From: JAHEAO01 sp942492375
GTDB lineage: Bacteria; Pseudomonadota; Alphaproteobacteria; Rhodobacterales; Rhodobacteraceae
Reading direction: 5' to 3'
Assembly (NCBI GenBank): GCA_942492375.1
Contig: CALOEL010000014.1
Span: 1 to 64,000, forward strand
Length of the DNA: 64,000 bases
The notes below the pieces were generated by a model. That model saw nothing but the letters and a program-made list of their open reading frames with translations. It was not told the origin of the DNA and ran no database searches. Below are positions 21,728 to 30,325 of the stretch, one piece after another; the first letter of the stretch is position 1, and every line of letters starts with the position of its first letter. The translations under genes were made by a program, and so were the position numbers.

Positions 21728-22833
21728 TGGCCTGGCTTGCGATAAACCCGCTTCGCGGCGGCACCTGCTCGCGTCAAGGTGGGCAGGACAGGATGCGCGG
21801 TCTCTCGAAGAGCGGGGCGCATGATCGGGAAGTCGATCTTCTGCTGCCGAGCGGAACGATCGTTCTGGAGGTCGAACTGCCCGACAACCGGCGCGGTCGC
21901 GTTGCGCTGGTCGACTTCCACAGCGATGCGGGCTGGCCGCGACGGTTCACGATCTCGTTCGGTGCTGTCGGCGAGATCTTGTTATCCCTCCGGCATGGAC
22001 TGGGGCATAGCACGGCGGAACTGAACAGCCCGGAATTCGTTGCCGGAAAGCGGTTCCGGATGACCTATTGCTGGGACGCGCCGCAGCGCAAAGCGCAGTT
22101 CACCCTCCAGTCTCTCGACCGGTTCTCGATCCATCAGGCAGCAGTGCATGATCCGTTTCCACTGCCGCTGTCCGATTTGTTCGACATTGCCGGCAGGCAG
22201 GGGGCGACCGTTATCGATCCCGGCGTCGGCTGTGTTGCATTCGCCGACCACGTCGCGCCGATCTGCCTCGATTCAGGGCTTGTGCAAGGCTGCCGGGTCG
22301 CGACGCCTGATGGTTATCGCGCCATCGAGCGCCTTCAGCTTGGAGACCTGGTTGAAACCGGCCATCGCGGGCCAATGCCCATCCGCTGGATCAACAGAAT
22401 CGACCTGCCGGCGATGGGGCAGTTTGCCCCGATCAGACTGAGCGCGCCGTTTCTTGGCCTGACCAACGATATCGTTATGGCCCAGAGCCAGGGCGTCATC
22501 CTCGAGGGCTCCGATGCGGAATACCTTTTCGGATCGCAATCGGTGCTCGTCCGCGCGGAAGATCTGACCAGCCGCCTTTCGATCCGTCAGGAAACGGCCC
22601 AGCAAATTGTCACCTATCACCAGATCCTGCTCGACAGTCACGAGTGCATCGATATCGGCGGGATATGGGCCGAGACGCTCTACATTGGTCAAATGTCCAG
22701 GGTGCCGGGGCTGGTCCGGACGACCGCACTCAAGGAATTCCCGGCGGCTGACCTGCCCCGTCATTCGCAACGGCTCGCGCGTCGTCTGCGGAGGTACGAG
22801 GCGGCTTCGCTTTTGCGCGAGATGTCCGCCTGA
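21727..22833 (+). CDS. Hint_2-like protein lacking the usual catalytic residues
   Basis: A 368-residue protein, translationally coupled to the upstream Hint gene (TGATG at 21,725-21,729). Its second half aligns with the upstream Hint domain: CRVATPDGYRAIERLQLGDL (189-208), then a segment matching the SPQHR region, AEYLFG, and YHQILLDSHE. At the position of the nucleophilic Cys there is Gly184, and at the SPQHR His there is Gln255, so self-cleavage by the known mechanism seems unlikely. The N-terminal ~165 residues are not recognised. It may be a degenerate partner or regulator of the upstream protein; that is inference from adjacency and homology only. Confidence 0.65.
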   Translation: MAWLAINPLRGGTCSRQGGQDRMRGLSKSGAHDREVDLLLPSGTIVLEVELPDNRRGRVALVDFHSDAGWPRRFTISFGAVGEILLSLRHGLGHSTAELNSPEFVAGKRFRMTYCWDAPQRKAQFTLQSLDRFSIHQAAVHDPFPLPLSDLFDIAGRQGATVIDPGVGCVAFADHVAPICLDSGLVQGCRVATPDGYRAIERLQLGDLVETGHRGPMPIRWINRIDLPAMGQFAPIRLSAPFLGLTNDIVMAQSQGVILEGSDAEYLFGSQSVLVRAEDLTSRLSIRQETAQQIVTYHQILLDSHECIDIGGIWAETLYIGQMSRVPGLVRTTALKEFPAADLPRHSQRLARRLRRYEAASLLREMSA

Positions 22834-22867
22834 CCAAGCCGCGCCTGTCAGCGGCCGCGTGAAGCTC

Positions 22868-23206
22868 TCAGCCCTTGTCGTAGAATGCGGTCACTTGTGC
22901 CACGATTACGGCGTTTTCATCCAATGCGCGTTGCATCAAGGCTCGCTCCTCTTCGCTGATGTCGTGGCCTTCCGCCAACCGTTCATCGAGTGTGCCGTAG
23001 CCAGATACATCGAGCGGCGCCATATCGGCCTGCTTCAGGATGGCGACCGTCTCTCGCACCGCCTCGGCCTCGTCGACGCCGCTGGCGTAGCACATCAGCG
23101 CTGCGCCGGTGGCCTTCTCGGGCAGACCGTCGCCTTTGCTGCGGCCAACCTCGACGAGGAGGGTGAAAACCTGCTGTCGCCCCGAGCGCTTCAAATCGCC
23201 CGCCAT
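22868..23206 (-). CDS. Small conserved-looking protein of unknown function downstream of dapD
   Basis: A 112-residue acidic, probably cytosolic protein (starts MAGDLKRSGRQQVFTLLVEV, ends QVTAFYDKG). I do not recognise a family. The ATG at 23,206 is the first in frame with a plausible product; a TTG at 23,224 would add six residues. Upstream, an ATG overlapping the dapD stop (TGATG at 23,254-23,258) opens a 21-codon frame that ends just after 23,206 in another register. The gene could therefore originally start at 23,256 and be frameshifted, or there may be a coupled leader peptide. Confidence 0.55.
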   Translation of the reverse strand: MAGDLKRSGRQQVFTLLVEVGRSKGDGLPEKATGAALMCYASGVDEAEAVRETVAILKQADMAPLDVSGYGTLDERLAEGHDISEEERALMQRALDENAVIVAQVTAFYDKG

Positions 23207-23255
23207 CTTGCGCCGAGCGCGCAAGCCTGCACGATGCTTTCGGCAAAGCGGGGCA

Positions 23256-24083
23256 TCAGTCTCTCAGCAGCTCATTGATGCCGGTTTTCGAGCGGGTCCT
23301 TTCGTCGACGCGCTTGACGATAACAGCACAGTAGAGGCTGATATCGTTTTTCGTGGGCATCGACCCGGCGACGACGACCGAATAGGGCGGCACCTCGCCA
23401 TAGCTGACCTTGCCGGTTTCCCGATCCACGATCTTGGTGGATTTGCCGATGAACACGCCCATGCCCAGAACCGATCCTTCGCGGACGATACAGCCCTCGA
23501 CCACTTCGGACCGCGCACCGATGAAGCAATTGTCCTCGATGATCGTCGGGCCCGCCTGCATCGGTTCCAGCACGCCGCCGATGCCTACGCCACCGGAGAG
23601 ATGGACGTTCTTGCCGATCTGGGCGCAGGACCCGACCGTGGCCCAGGTATCAACCATCGTGCCACTGTCAACATAGGCCCCGAGATTGACGAAGCTGGGC
23701 ATCAGCACGACGCCCGGCGCGATATAGGCCGACTTGCGCACCACGGCGCCGGGGACGGCCCGAAAGCCGGCCGTGCGCCACTGGTTGCCGCCCCAGCCCT
23801 TGAACTTGCTGTCGACCTTGTCCCACCAGCCTCCGCCTTGGGGTCCACCGTCCTGCTGCTCCATGTCCTTGATGCGGAACCCTAGCAGAACGGCCTTCTT
23901 GGCCCACTGGTTGACATGCCAGTCGCCGTCGGCCTGCCGTTCGGCAACCCGCAGTTTACCGCTGTCCAGGGCGGCAAGAGTGTCTTCGATCGCCTCACGG
24001 GTCTCGCCCGTGGTTGACGGCGTGATTTCATCGCGGCGGTCCCATGCGGCTTCGATGGCGACTTCCAACTGAGCGTTCGACAT
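23256..24083 (-). CDS. dapD: 2,3,4,5-tetrahydropyridine-2,6-dicarboxylate N-succinyltransferase
   Basis: A 275-residue acyltransferase that moves succinyl from succinyl-CoA to tetrahydrodipicolinate, committing the pathway to the succinylase route of diaminopimelate and lysine synthesis. It carries an alpha-helical N-terminal domain (MSNAQLEVAIEAAWDRRDEI), a left-handed beta-helix of hexapeptide repeats in the middle (RKSAYIAPGVVLMPSFVNLG; AYVDSGTMVDTWATVGSCAQ) and a short C-terminal domain. ATG at 24,083 is preceded by GGAGAG. The gene diverges from the LOG-family gene with an 83-bp gap. dapE is nearby and supplies the later desuccinylation. Confidence 0.95.
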   Translation of the reverse strand: MSNAQLEVAIEAAWDRRDEITPSTTGETREAIEDTLAALDSGKLRVAERQADGDWHVNQWAKKAVLLGFRIKDMEQQDGGPQGGGWWDKVDSKFKGWGGNQWRTAGFRAVPGAVVRKSAYIAPGVVLMPSFVNLGAYVDSGTMVDTWATVGSCAQIGKNVHLSGGVGIGGVLEPMQAGPTIIEDNCFIGARSEVVEGCIVREGSVLGMGVFIGKSTKIVDRETGKVSYGEVPPYSVVVAGSMPTKNDISLYCAVIVKRVDERTRSKTGINELLRD

Positions 24084-24166
24084 AGGGCTCTCCGATTTGG
24101 CATGTGGCGTCTGGTCGCCCGTCGCTATAGTCCTTGAATCCGACACGCGCAATCAGGAGCCCCCGT

Positions 24167-25015
24167 ATGAAAGATGAACGCCGAGCTCACCCCTTTCGGG
24201 ATTCGCAGCAGGACCGAGCGACAGCGAAGGACATTCCGGATACACCACAAACCCGGTCCCCGGCCTATCGGCTCGCCTTCGACGATAGCGATTTCCTGTG
24301 TCGCGACGAGTTGCGACCCGTCAGGTTGCAACTGGAGTTGCTGAAGCCCGAGATGCTGATGTCGGAATATGGCGTCGAGTCGACCGTGGTTATGTTCGGC
24401 GGTGCGCGGATACCCGAACCGTCACGAAAGGATAGCGCGCGGACCGAAACGCTGGCGGAACTGACGCGGTTCTACGACGAAGCCAGGGAGTTCGCCAGAT
24501 TGATGACCCTCCGGTCCGCCGAGAAAGGACATCGGCACCATGTCATCGTGACCGGCGGCGGCCCGGGCGTGATGGAGGCAGGCAACCGTGGCGCAGTGGA
24601 TGCCGGTGGCGTCTCGATCGGCCTGAACATCGTCCTGCCGCACGAACAGGCGCCGAACGAATATGTCACGCCGGATCTGTGTTTCAACTTCCACTATTTC
24701 GGCATCCGCAAAATGCATTTCCTGATGCGCGCCAAGGCGATCGTGATCTTTCCGGGCGGGTTCGGCACGCTTGATGAAATGTTCGAGGCGCTGACACTGA
24801 TCCAGACGGGACGCATGGAACAGGTGCCCTTCCTGCTGTTCGGCGAGGAGTTCTGGCGCCGCATCATCAACTGGGAGGCGCTGGCCGATGCGGGCACGAT
24901 CTCTGACCAGGATCTGGATCTGTTCCAGTTCGTCGAAACCGCCGAGCAGGCGATGGCCGCGATCGACAATTGGGAGGGCGAGGGCCGGAAGCGTGGAGCG
25001 ATCCCCGGACGCTGA
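24167..25015 (+). CDS. LOG family (TIGR00730) protein, probable nucleotide phosphoribohydrolase
   Basis: A 282-residue member of the LOG family, once annotated as lysine decarboxylase. Characterised members cleave the N-glycosidic bond of nucleoside 5'-monophosphates, including cytokinin ribotides. The signature PGGFGTLDEMFEALT is present, preceded by a Rossmann-type segment with GGGPGVMEAGNRGA. The N-terminal ~80 residues are an extension seen in longer bacterial forms. ATG at 24,167 has AGGAG eight bases upstream, so the longer reading from 24,134 is rejected. True substrate is unknown. Confidence 0.85.
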   Translation: MKDERRAHPFRDSQQDRATAKDIPDTPQTRSPAYRLAFDDSDFLCRDELRPVRLQLELLKPEMLMSEYGVESTVVMFGGARIPEPSRKDSARTETLAELTRFYDEAREFARLMTLRSAEKGHRHHVIVTGGGPGVMEAGNRGAVDAGGVSIGLNIVLPHEQAPNEYVTPDLCFNFHYFGIRKMHFLMRAKAIVIFPGGFGTLDEMFEALTLIQTGRMEQVPFLLFGEEFWRRIINWEALADAGTISDQDLDLFQFVETAEQAMAAIDNWEGEGRKRGAIPGR

Positions 25016-25065
25016 CAGCCGTCATCTCCGGCGGTTTCGGGCAGGGCCGTATCGGGAAGATTGGC

Positions 25066-26244
25066 TCAGCCCAGTTTCGCTTCCGCCTCGATAGCCTTGC
25101 GGGACTTGCGGGCGCGTTCGGTCGCGGATTTGAGCTGTCCGCAAGCTGCCATGATATCCTCGCCGCGTGGGGTGCGGATCGGGCTGGCATAGCCGGCCTT
25201 GTAGACGATGTCCGCGAAGCTCTCGATCCGCTCCCAGGCCGACCGCTCGTAGGGGGCACCCGGCCATTCGTTGAAGGGGATCAGGTTGATCTTGGCCGGG
25301 ATGCCGGCGATCAGCTTCACCAGCCGCCGCGCATCGGCATCGCTGTCGTTGACGCCTTTCAGCATCACGTATTCGAAGGTGATCCGCTCTGAATTCGACG
25401 CCTTGGGATAGTCCCTCAGCGCATTCAGAAGCGTTTCGATGTTCCACTTCTTGTTGATCGGAACCAGCTTGTCCCGCACCTCGTCAGTCGTGCCGTGAAA
25501 ACTGACGGCCAGGAGGCAGCCAATCTCTTCGGCGGCACGGGCGATTTCGGGAACGACGCCCGAGGTCGAAAGCGTGATGCGGCGGCGGGACAGGGATATG
25601 CCTTCGCCATCCATTGCGATCTTCATCGCGTCGCGCACGGCCTCGAAATTGTAGAGCGGCTCGCCCATCCCCATCAGGACGACATTCGACAGAAGCCGGG
25701 TTTCGTCCTTCGGGGCGCCTGGTTGCGGCCATTCGCCAAGATCGTCTCGAGCGATCATGATCTGCCCGACGATTTCGCTTGCCTTCAGGTTGCGGACCAG
25801 TTTTTGCGTGCCAGTGTGGCAGAAGGAACAGGTCAGCGTGCAGCCAACTTGCGACGAGATGCAAAGTGTGCCGCGATCGGCTTCGGGAATGTAGACCGTT
25901 TCGACCTCGTGCCCGCCGGCGATCCGGACCAGATACTTCCTGGTGCCGTCGGCCGAGACCTGTTTCGACACCACTTCCGGCAGCTCGATCACGAATTTCT
26001 CGGCCAGTTCGGCGCGATAAGCCTTAGAGAGGTTGGTCATCGCGTCGAAATCGCGCACGCCCCACTGATAGATCCACTGCCAGATCTGGCCAACGCGCAT
26101 CTTCGCCTGACGTTCAGTGGTTCCTGCGGCGATCAGCGTCTCTCGCAGGGTATCGCGCGTCAATCCGACAAGGTTTACCGGCCCCTCGGGCAACTTCCGG
26201 GGGATCGTGTGCACATCCTGCGTGATGGGCGCGGTGGCCGTCAT
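25066..26244 (-). CDS. rlmN: Dual-specificity RNA methyltransferase RlmN
   Basis: A 392-residue radical-SAM enzyme that methylates C2 of A2503 in 23S rRNA and A37 of some tRNAs. The cluster-binding cysteines are Cys135, Cys139 and Cys142 in GCTLTCSFCHTG. GMGEPLYN and the SAM-binding strands follow, and FNEWPGAPYERS lies near the C-terminus. Length is normal. It runs convergently toward the LOG gene with a 50-bp gap. The IalB-like gene is upstream on the same strand at 116 bp. Confidence 0.95.
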   Translation of the reverse strand: MTATAPITQDVHTIPRKLPEGPVNLVGLTRDTLRETLIAAGTTERQAKMRVGQIWQWIYQWGVRDFDAMTNLSKAYRAELAEKFVIELPEVVSKQVSADGTRKYLVRIAGGHEVETVYIPEADRGTLCISSQVGCTLTCSFCHTGTQKLVRNLKASEIVGQIMIARDDLGEWPQPGAPKDETRLLSNVVLMGMGEPLYNFEAVRDAMKIAMDGEGISLSRRRITLSTSGVVPEIARAAEEIGCLLAVSFHGTTDEVRDKLVPINKKWNIETLLNALRDYPKASNSERITFEYVMLKGVNDSDADARRLVKLIAGIPAKINLIPFNEWPGAPYERSAWERIESFADIVYKAGYASPIRTPRGEDIMAACGQLKSATERARKSRKAIEAEAKLG

Positions 26245-26360
26245 GGGTCTCGTCCTTTTCAGAATTGGACGGTTCTACAGGATTCGCAAAGCTGGCGGAA
26301 CCACCAAGCACAAGAAATGCTCCGATGTCGACCGCGGCATCCACAACGCAAAGCTGTTTT

Positions 26361-26888
26361 CTATTCGGCGCAGCGCTTTTCGGCCTCTTCCAACGCAGCC
26401 GTGAAGCCGAGCAAAGAGAACGTATCTTTCGTCTGGGTCCCACGCGATGAACGGCCGGTCAAAATGGCATTTGCACCACGTTTCATCGCCGTGATGATCT
26501 TGGCGTCGTCCCCGGAAGATGCCGACCAGGCCCATTCGCCGTCGGTGAAAAGCTCGAAAGTCGTACCGCCTATCTCGAGCGAGACGGTCGATCCGCCGGC
26601 GAAGGGATAGCCACCGGTAAACGAGATTTCTCCGGCGGCGCCACCGGGCCGGTAGGTGACGAAAAGAAGGATATCGCCCCGAGTTACCGCAACAACCCGG
26701 CCATCCTTGGAATTCACCGTTTCCTTGGGACTGGACACGCCCCAGCATTCTTTCGGTTCATCCTCGACGAACACGCTCCAATCGGTATTGGCAGCGACGC
26801 GATTGGAGGATTCTTCCTGCGCTGTGACGCTCGCGGCTGCGAAAGTCATCAGCGCGCCGGCAAGCCCGGCCAGAATGTATGATTTCAT
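26361..26888 (-). CDS. Invasion-associated locus B (IalB)-family periplasmic protein
   Basis: A 175-residue protein with a signal peptide (MKSYILAGLAGALMTFAAAS, cleavage near AQE) and a single IalB-like domain: SNRVAANTDWSVFVEDEPKE, ECWGVSSPKETVN, GGTTFELFTDGEWAW. IalB was named in Bartonella for erythrocyte invasion, but the family is widespread in free-living alphaproteobacteria, so no virulence role is implied. Two cysteines (CWGVS and the near-terminal RCAE) could form a disulfide. The start at 26,888 is set by the signal peptide. It diverges from the asparaginase gene. Confidence 0.8.
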   Translation of the reverse strand: MKSYILAGLAGALMTFAAASVTAQEESSNRVAANTDWSVFVEDEPKECWGVSSPKETVNSKDGRVVAVTRGDILLFVTYRPGGAAGEISFTGGYPFAGGSTVSLEIGGTTFELFTDGEWAWSASSGDDAKIITAMKRGANAILTGRSSRGTQTKDTFSLLGFTAALEEAEKRCAE

Positions 26889-27061
26889 CTGTATTACAGC
26901 CTCCAGCTGCCTGTGCCTCTGCGGTCGCTGCCTTGACACATCTGTGGTGCGTCTAAAGGCCGGACCCGTTTTCATCTCGATTTGGATAGTCTAACTTGTT
27001 CCAAACGGGATTTGGAAGTCCTGTTGACGAAAAATCGCGCGACCGTGAGGGAAGATCGGGC

Positions 27062-28066
27062 ATGGCAAAACCATCGGAGATGATCGAGGTCTGGCGCGGT
27101 CCGCTGCTGGAATGCACCCATAGCGGCCATGCCGTGATTTGCGATGCATCCGGCAGGATCGTCGATGCCTGGGGCAATCCCGACGCGGTCATCTATCCAA
27201 GGTCATCGTACAAGATGGTGCAGGCTCTGCCGCTGATCGAGAGCGGCGCCGCCGATGCGGCCGGCCTCACGACCGAACAGCTGGCGCTGGCTTGTGCTTC
27301 GCACAGCGGGGCTGAGATTCACACTGGTCGGGTTTTGCGCTGGCTGAGCGAGCTGGGCCTGAACGACGCCGACCTGCGCTGCGGCGCGCATTGGCCCGCT
27401 GATATCGAGGCGCGGAACCGGCTTGTCAGAGACCATTCAGAGCCCTGCCAGATTCACAACAACTGCTCCGGCAAGCATGCCGGCTTCCTGACCTGGTGCA
27501 AACATTCCCGCACTGGCCCCGAATATGTCGAGATATCGCACCCGCTGCAGCGGGCGATCCGCGCGGCGGTCGAGGAGCTGACCGAACTGGAAAGTCCCGG
27601 CTACGGCTACGACGGCTGTTCGGCCCCGAACTTCGCAACCACGGTTCACGGACTGGCGCGCGCCATGGCGCATTTCGCCCGGTCAGACGAGGGCAGTTCG
27701 TCGCGCGACCGGGCCGCGAGCAGGCTGGTCGAGGCCATGCTGCGCCACCCCGAGCTGATCGCGGGTGAAGGCCGGGCCTGCACGGAACTGATGCGCGCCA
27801 TGGACGGCAAGGTTGCGGTCAAGACCGGAGCGGATGGCGTCTTTGTCGGTATCTTGCCGGAGAAAAAGCTGGGCCTCGCGCTGAAGATCACCGATGGAGG
27901 TCCGCGGGCGCAGGATGCCGCCATCGCGGCACTCCTGATCCATCTGGGGGTCCTGGAGCGCGATCATCCAGCCGCGCGGCGCCGGATCAATACGGTCGAA
28001 CGCAACTGGCGAGGTCTCGAGACCGGCACGATCCGCGCCGCGGCTGGCTTCGCGGGGCGTCAGTGA
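27062..28066 (+). CDS. Asparaginase, rhizobial-type (PF06089 family)
   Basis: A 334-residue protein of the family typified by Rhizobium etli asparaginase II, which hydrolyses L-asparagine to aspartate and ammonia and is unrelated to the E. coli enzymes. Landmarks: HSGHAVICDASGRIVDAWG, YPRSSYKMVQALPL, CASHSGAEIH, HNNCSGKHAGFL and VKTGADGVFVGILP. ATG at 27,062 follows GGAAGATCGGGC and is preferred over the upstream frame from 26,996. The 3' end overlaps serB by 7 bp in convergent orientation (stop codons interleaved at 28,060-28,066). Confidence 0.88.
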   Translation: MAKPSEMIEVWRGPLLECTHSGHAVICDASGRIVDAWGNPDAVIYPRSSYKMVQALPLIESGAADAAGLTTEQLALACASHSGAEIHTGRVLRWLSELGLNDADLRCGAHWPADIEARNRLVRDHSEPCQIHNNCSGKHAGFLTWCKHSRTGPEYVEISHPLQRAIRAAVEELTELESPGYGYDGCSAPNFATTVHGLARAMAHFARSDEGSSSRDRAASRLVEAMLRHPELIAGEGRACTELMRAMDGKVAVKTGADGVFVGILPEKKLGLALKITDGGPRAQDAAIAALLIHLGVLERDHPAARRRINTVERNWRGLETGTIRAAAGFAGRQ

Positions 28067-28959
28067 ACGAACTCGTCGCGGCAATAGCCTTGGATATAGA
28101 GCAGTGCCGTAAGATCGCCGTGGTTGATGCGGATGTCGCACTGCGCCGCGACTGACGGTTTGGCATGAAGCGCGACGCCGGCACCGGCCAACTGCAGCAT
28201 TCCCAGATCGTTCGCGCCGTCCCCGACCGCCAGCACCTGATCGTGGGACAGGCCAAGACGCGCCGACACTTCCTTGAGGGCGGCGATTTTGGCGTCGCGG
28301 CCCAGGATCGGCTCGGCCACTTCCCCCGTCAGCACACCGTCTCTGGCCACCAGCGTGTTCGCGCGATTTTCGTCAAAGCCAAGATCGGCGGAAATGCGCG
28401 TGGTGAAATCGGTGAAACCGCCGGAGACCAGAACGGTGTGGCCGCCATTCGCCTTCATCGTCGAAATCAGGGTCTTTCCACCCGGCATCGGGGTGATCCG
28501 GGTCTTCAGAACCGTCTCTATCACGGAGGTTTTCAGACCTTCCAACAGGCTTACACGTTCCCGAAGTGCCGCTTCGAAATCCAGTTCGCCGTTCATCGCG
28601 CGACGGGTGATCTCCGCCACGCGGGGGCCGTGGCCCGCTTCGTCCGCGAGCTCGTCGATGCATTCCTGACGGATCATCGTCGAATCCATGTCGGCCAGCA
28701 GCAGGCGCTTGCGCCGGCCATCGGAGCGTTGAACCACGAGGTCGACGCCGAGGGCCTGAAGCTCTTCCCAGACCGCCCAACGGTTCGCGGGAATCGCGGG
28801 GATCGAGAATTCCGCCGCCTCGTCGGGCGAAAGCCAGATGACGTCGGAGCCGCCCCAGGCATTGCGCAGCGAGTCGACCAGCCCGACCTCCAGGCGGCGC
28901 CCTACCGGGTCGGCAAGCAGGGTAACTGTATGGTTCGGCTTCGGGAGTTCGGCGGGCAT
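28060..28959 (-). CDS. serB: Phosphoserine phosphatase
   Basis: A 299-residue HAD-family phosphatase performing the last step of serine synthesis. The nucleophile and acid are Asp90 and Asp92 in LLLADMDSTMI; motif II is TVLVSGGFTDF; the Lys motif and GDGANDLGML complete the active site. Residues 1-85 form the N-terminal regulatory extension usual in alphaproteobacterial SerB. It is divergent from serC-serA with about 130 bp between starts, so all three phosphorylated-pathway genes are together. Confidence 0.95.
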   Translation of the reverse strand: MPAELPKPNHTVTLLADPVGRRLEVGLVDSLRNAWGGSDVIWLSPDEAAEFSIPAIPANRWAVWEELQALGVDLVVQRSDGRRKRLLLADMDSTMIRQECIDELADEAGHGPRVAEITRRAMNGELDFEAALRERVSLLEGLKTSVIETVLKTRITPMPGGKTLISTMKANGGHTVLVSGGFTDFTTRISADLGFDENRANTLVARDGVLTGEVAEPILGRDAKIAALKEVSARLGLSHDQVLAVGDGANDLGMLQLAGAGVALHAKPSVAAQCDIRINHGDLTALLYIQGYCRDEFVH

Positions 28960-29011
28960 GTGTCGCTTTCGATGTTCGATGCGGCGCTATAGCCATCTTT
29001 TTGCGCTTGCG

Positions 29012-29090
29012 AAAGGCTGCGACCAGCCCTATCCCGATAGGCGGGACACCCCTCCCCAACGAGGGGCGCATATCTGGAAGGATAGCATCG
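29012..29090 (+). ncRNA. Candidate serC leader (cis-regulatory RNA) upstream of serC-serA
   Basis: The 5' region of serC holds two short hairpins: CCTAT/ATAGG at about 29,029-29,041 and CCCCTC/GAGGGG at about 29,050-29,066, followed by the ribosome-binding sequence GGAAGGA. A conserved serC RNA motif is known upstream of serC-serA operons in alphaproteobacteria (Rfam serC). The gene context fits exactly, but I matched it by context and hairpins, not by a covariance model. Confidence 0.5.
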
Positions 29091-30245
29091 ATGGCTATGA
29101 CCAAACCGGCATCGCGGCCGGCCAATCCGCGGTTCTCTTCGGGCCCTTGCGCCAAATACCCCTCATTCTCGCTTGAAGCCCTGTCCGATGCCCCGCTCGG
29201 GCGGTCTCACCGTGCTGCGGCGGGCAAGGCGAAGTTGCGGGAAGCGATTGACAGGACACGGGGAATCCTGCGGATTCCGGCAGATTACCGGGTCGGGATC
29301 GTGCCGGGTTCGGATACCGGCGCGGTCGAGATGGCGATGTGGTCGCTGCTGGGTGCCCGGCCGGTCGAGATGCTGGCCTGGGAAAGCTTCGGCGCCGGCT
29401 GGGTCACCGACGCGATCAAGCAATTGAAGCTGGACGCCGTGGTTCGCACGGCCGATTACGGCGAGATCGTGGACTTGGCGGAAGTGGATTTCGACAGGGA
29501 CGTGGTGTTCACCTGGAACGGCACGACCAGCGGTGTCAGGGTGCCGAATGGCGACGCGATTCCCTTTGATCGTCAAGGGCTTACCATCTGCGACGCGACC
29601 TCTGCCGCGTTCGCGCAGGACCTGCCCTGGGACAAGCTGGATGTGGTCACTTTCAGCTGGCAGAAGGTGCTGGGGGGCGAGGCGGCTCATGGGATGCTGG
29701 TGCTGGGGCCGCGGGCGGTCGAGCGGCTGGAAAGCCACACGCCGGCTTGGCCCCTGCCGAAGATCTTCCGGCTGACCAAGGGCGGCAAGCTGATCGAGGG
29801 GATCTTCGCCGGCGAGACCATCAACACCCCGTCGATGCTGGCGGTCGAGGATTATATCCAGGCGCTGAACTGGGCGGCATCGGTGGGCGGATTGCAGGGG
29901 CTGATGGCCCGTGCGGATGCGAATTTCGCCGTGTTAGAGACGCTTTGCGCGCGGAACGACTGGATCGAGAACCTTGCGAAAGACCCGGCCACGCGAAGCA
30001 ATACCAGCGTCTGCCTGAGGTTCACCGACGCCCGCATCAAGGACGGAGCGGCCTTTGCGAAGTCCATTGCAAAGCGGCTGGAAGCAGAGGGTGTGGCCTA
30101 TGATATCGGGGCTTACCGCGACGCGCCGCCGGGGCTGCGGATCTGGTGCGGCGGCACGGTCGAGACGTCCGATCTGGAGGCGCTGATGCCTTGGATCGAA
30201 TGGGCGTTCGCGGCCGAAATCGCCGCTGCCACAGAGACCGCCTGA
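29091..30245 (+). CDS. serC: Phosphoserine aminotransferase
   Basis: A 384-residue PLP enzyme converting 3-phosphohydroxypyruvate and glutamate to phosphoserine; in many bacteria it also acts in pyridoxal phosphate synthesis. Landmarks: NPRFSSGPCAKYP at the N-terminus, GSDTGAVEMAMWSLLG, WNGTTSGVRVPNG, and the PLP lysine in SWQKVLGGEAAHG. This is the methanogen/alphaproteobacterial subtype rather than the E. coli subtype. ATG at 29,091 is preceded by GGAAGGA; a second ATG lies two codons on. serA follows 80 bp later on the same strand. Confidence 0.93.
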   Translation: MAMTKPASRPANPRFSSGPCAKYPSFSLEALSDAPLGRSHRAAAGKAKLREAIDRTRGILRIPADYRVGIVPGSDTGAVEMAMWSLLGARPVEMLAWESFGAGWVTDAIKQLKLDAVVRTADYGEIVDLAEVDFDRDVVFTWNGTTSGVRVPNGDAIPFDRQGLTICDATSAAFAQDLPWDKLDVVTFSWQKVLGGEAAHGMLVLGPRAVERLESHTPAWPLPKIFRLTKGGKLIEGIFAGETINTPSMLAVEDYIQALNWAASVGGLQGLMARADANFAVLETLCARNDWIENLAKDPATRSNTSVCLRFTDARIKDGAAFAKSIAKRLEAEGVAYDIGAYRDAPPGLRIWCGGTVETSDLEALMPWIEWAFAAEIAAATETA

Positions 30246-30325
30246 CACTGTATGCGAAACGTCGGCAGAGTGTCGGCAAAGTGTATGGCAACAAAAACAC
30301 TCACCTATTCATCAAGGAGTGCCCG

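Noticed and set aside
20150..22833. Inteins or hedgehog proteins
   Set aside because: No split host protein flanks the Hint domains and no homing-endonuclease motifs are seen; these match the bacterial Hint_2 type.
26361..26888. Virulence factor (invasion locus B)
   Set aside because: IalB-like proteins are common in free-living alphaproteobacteria; the name is historical.
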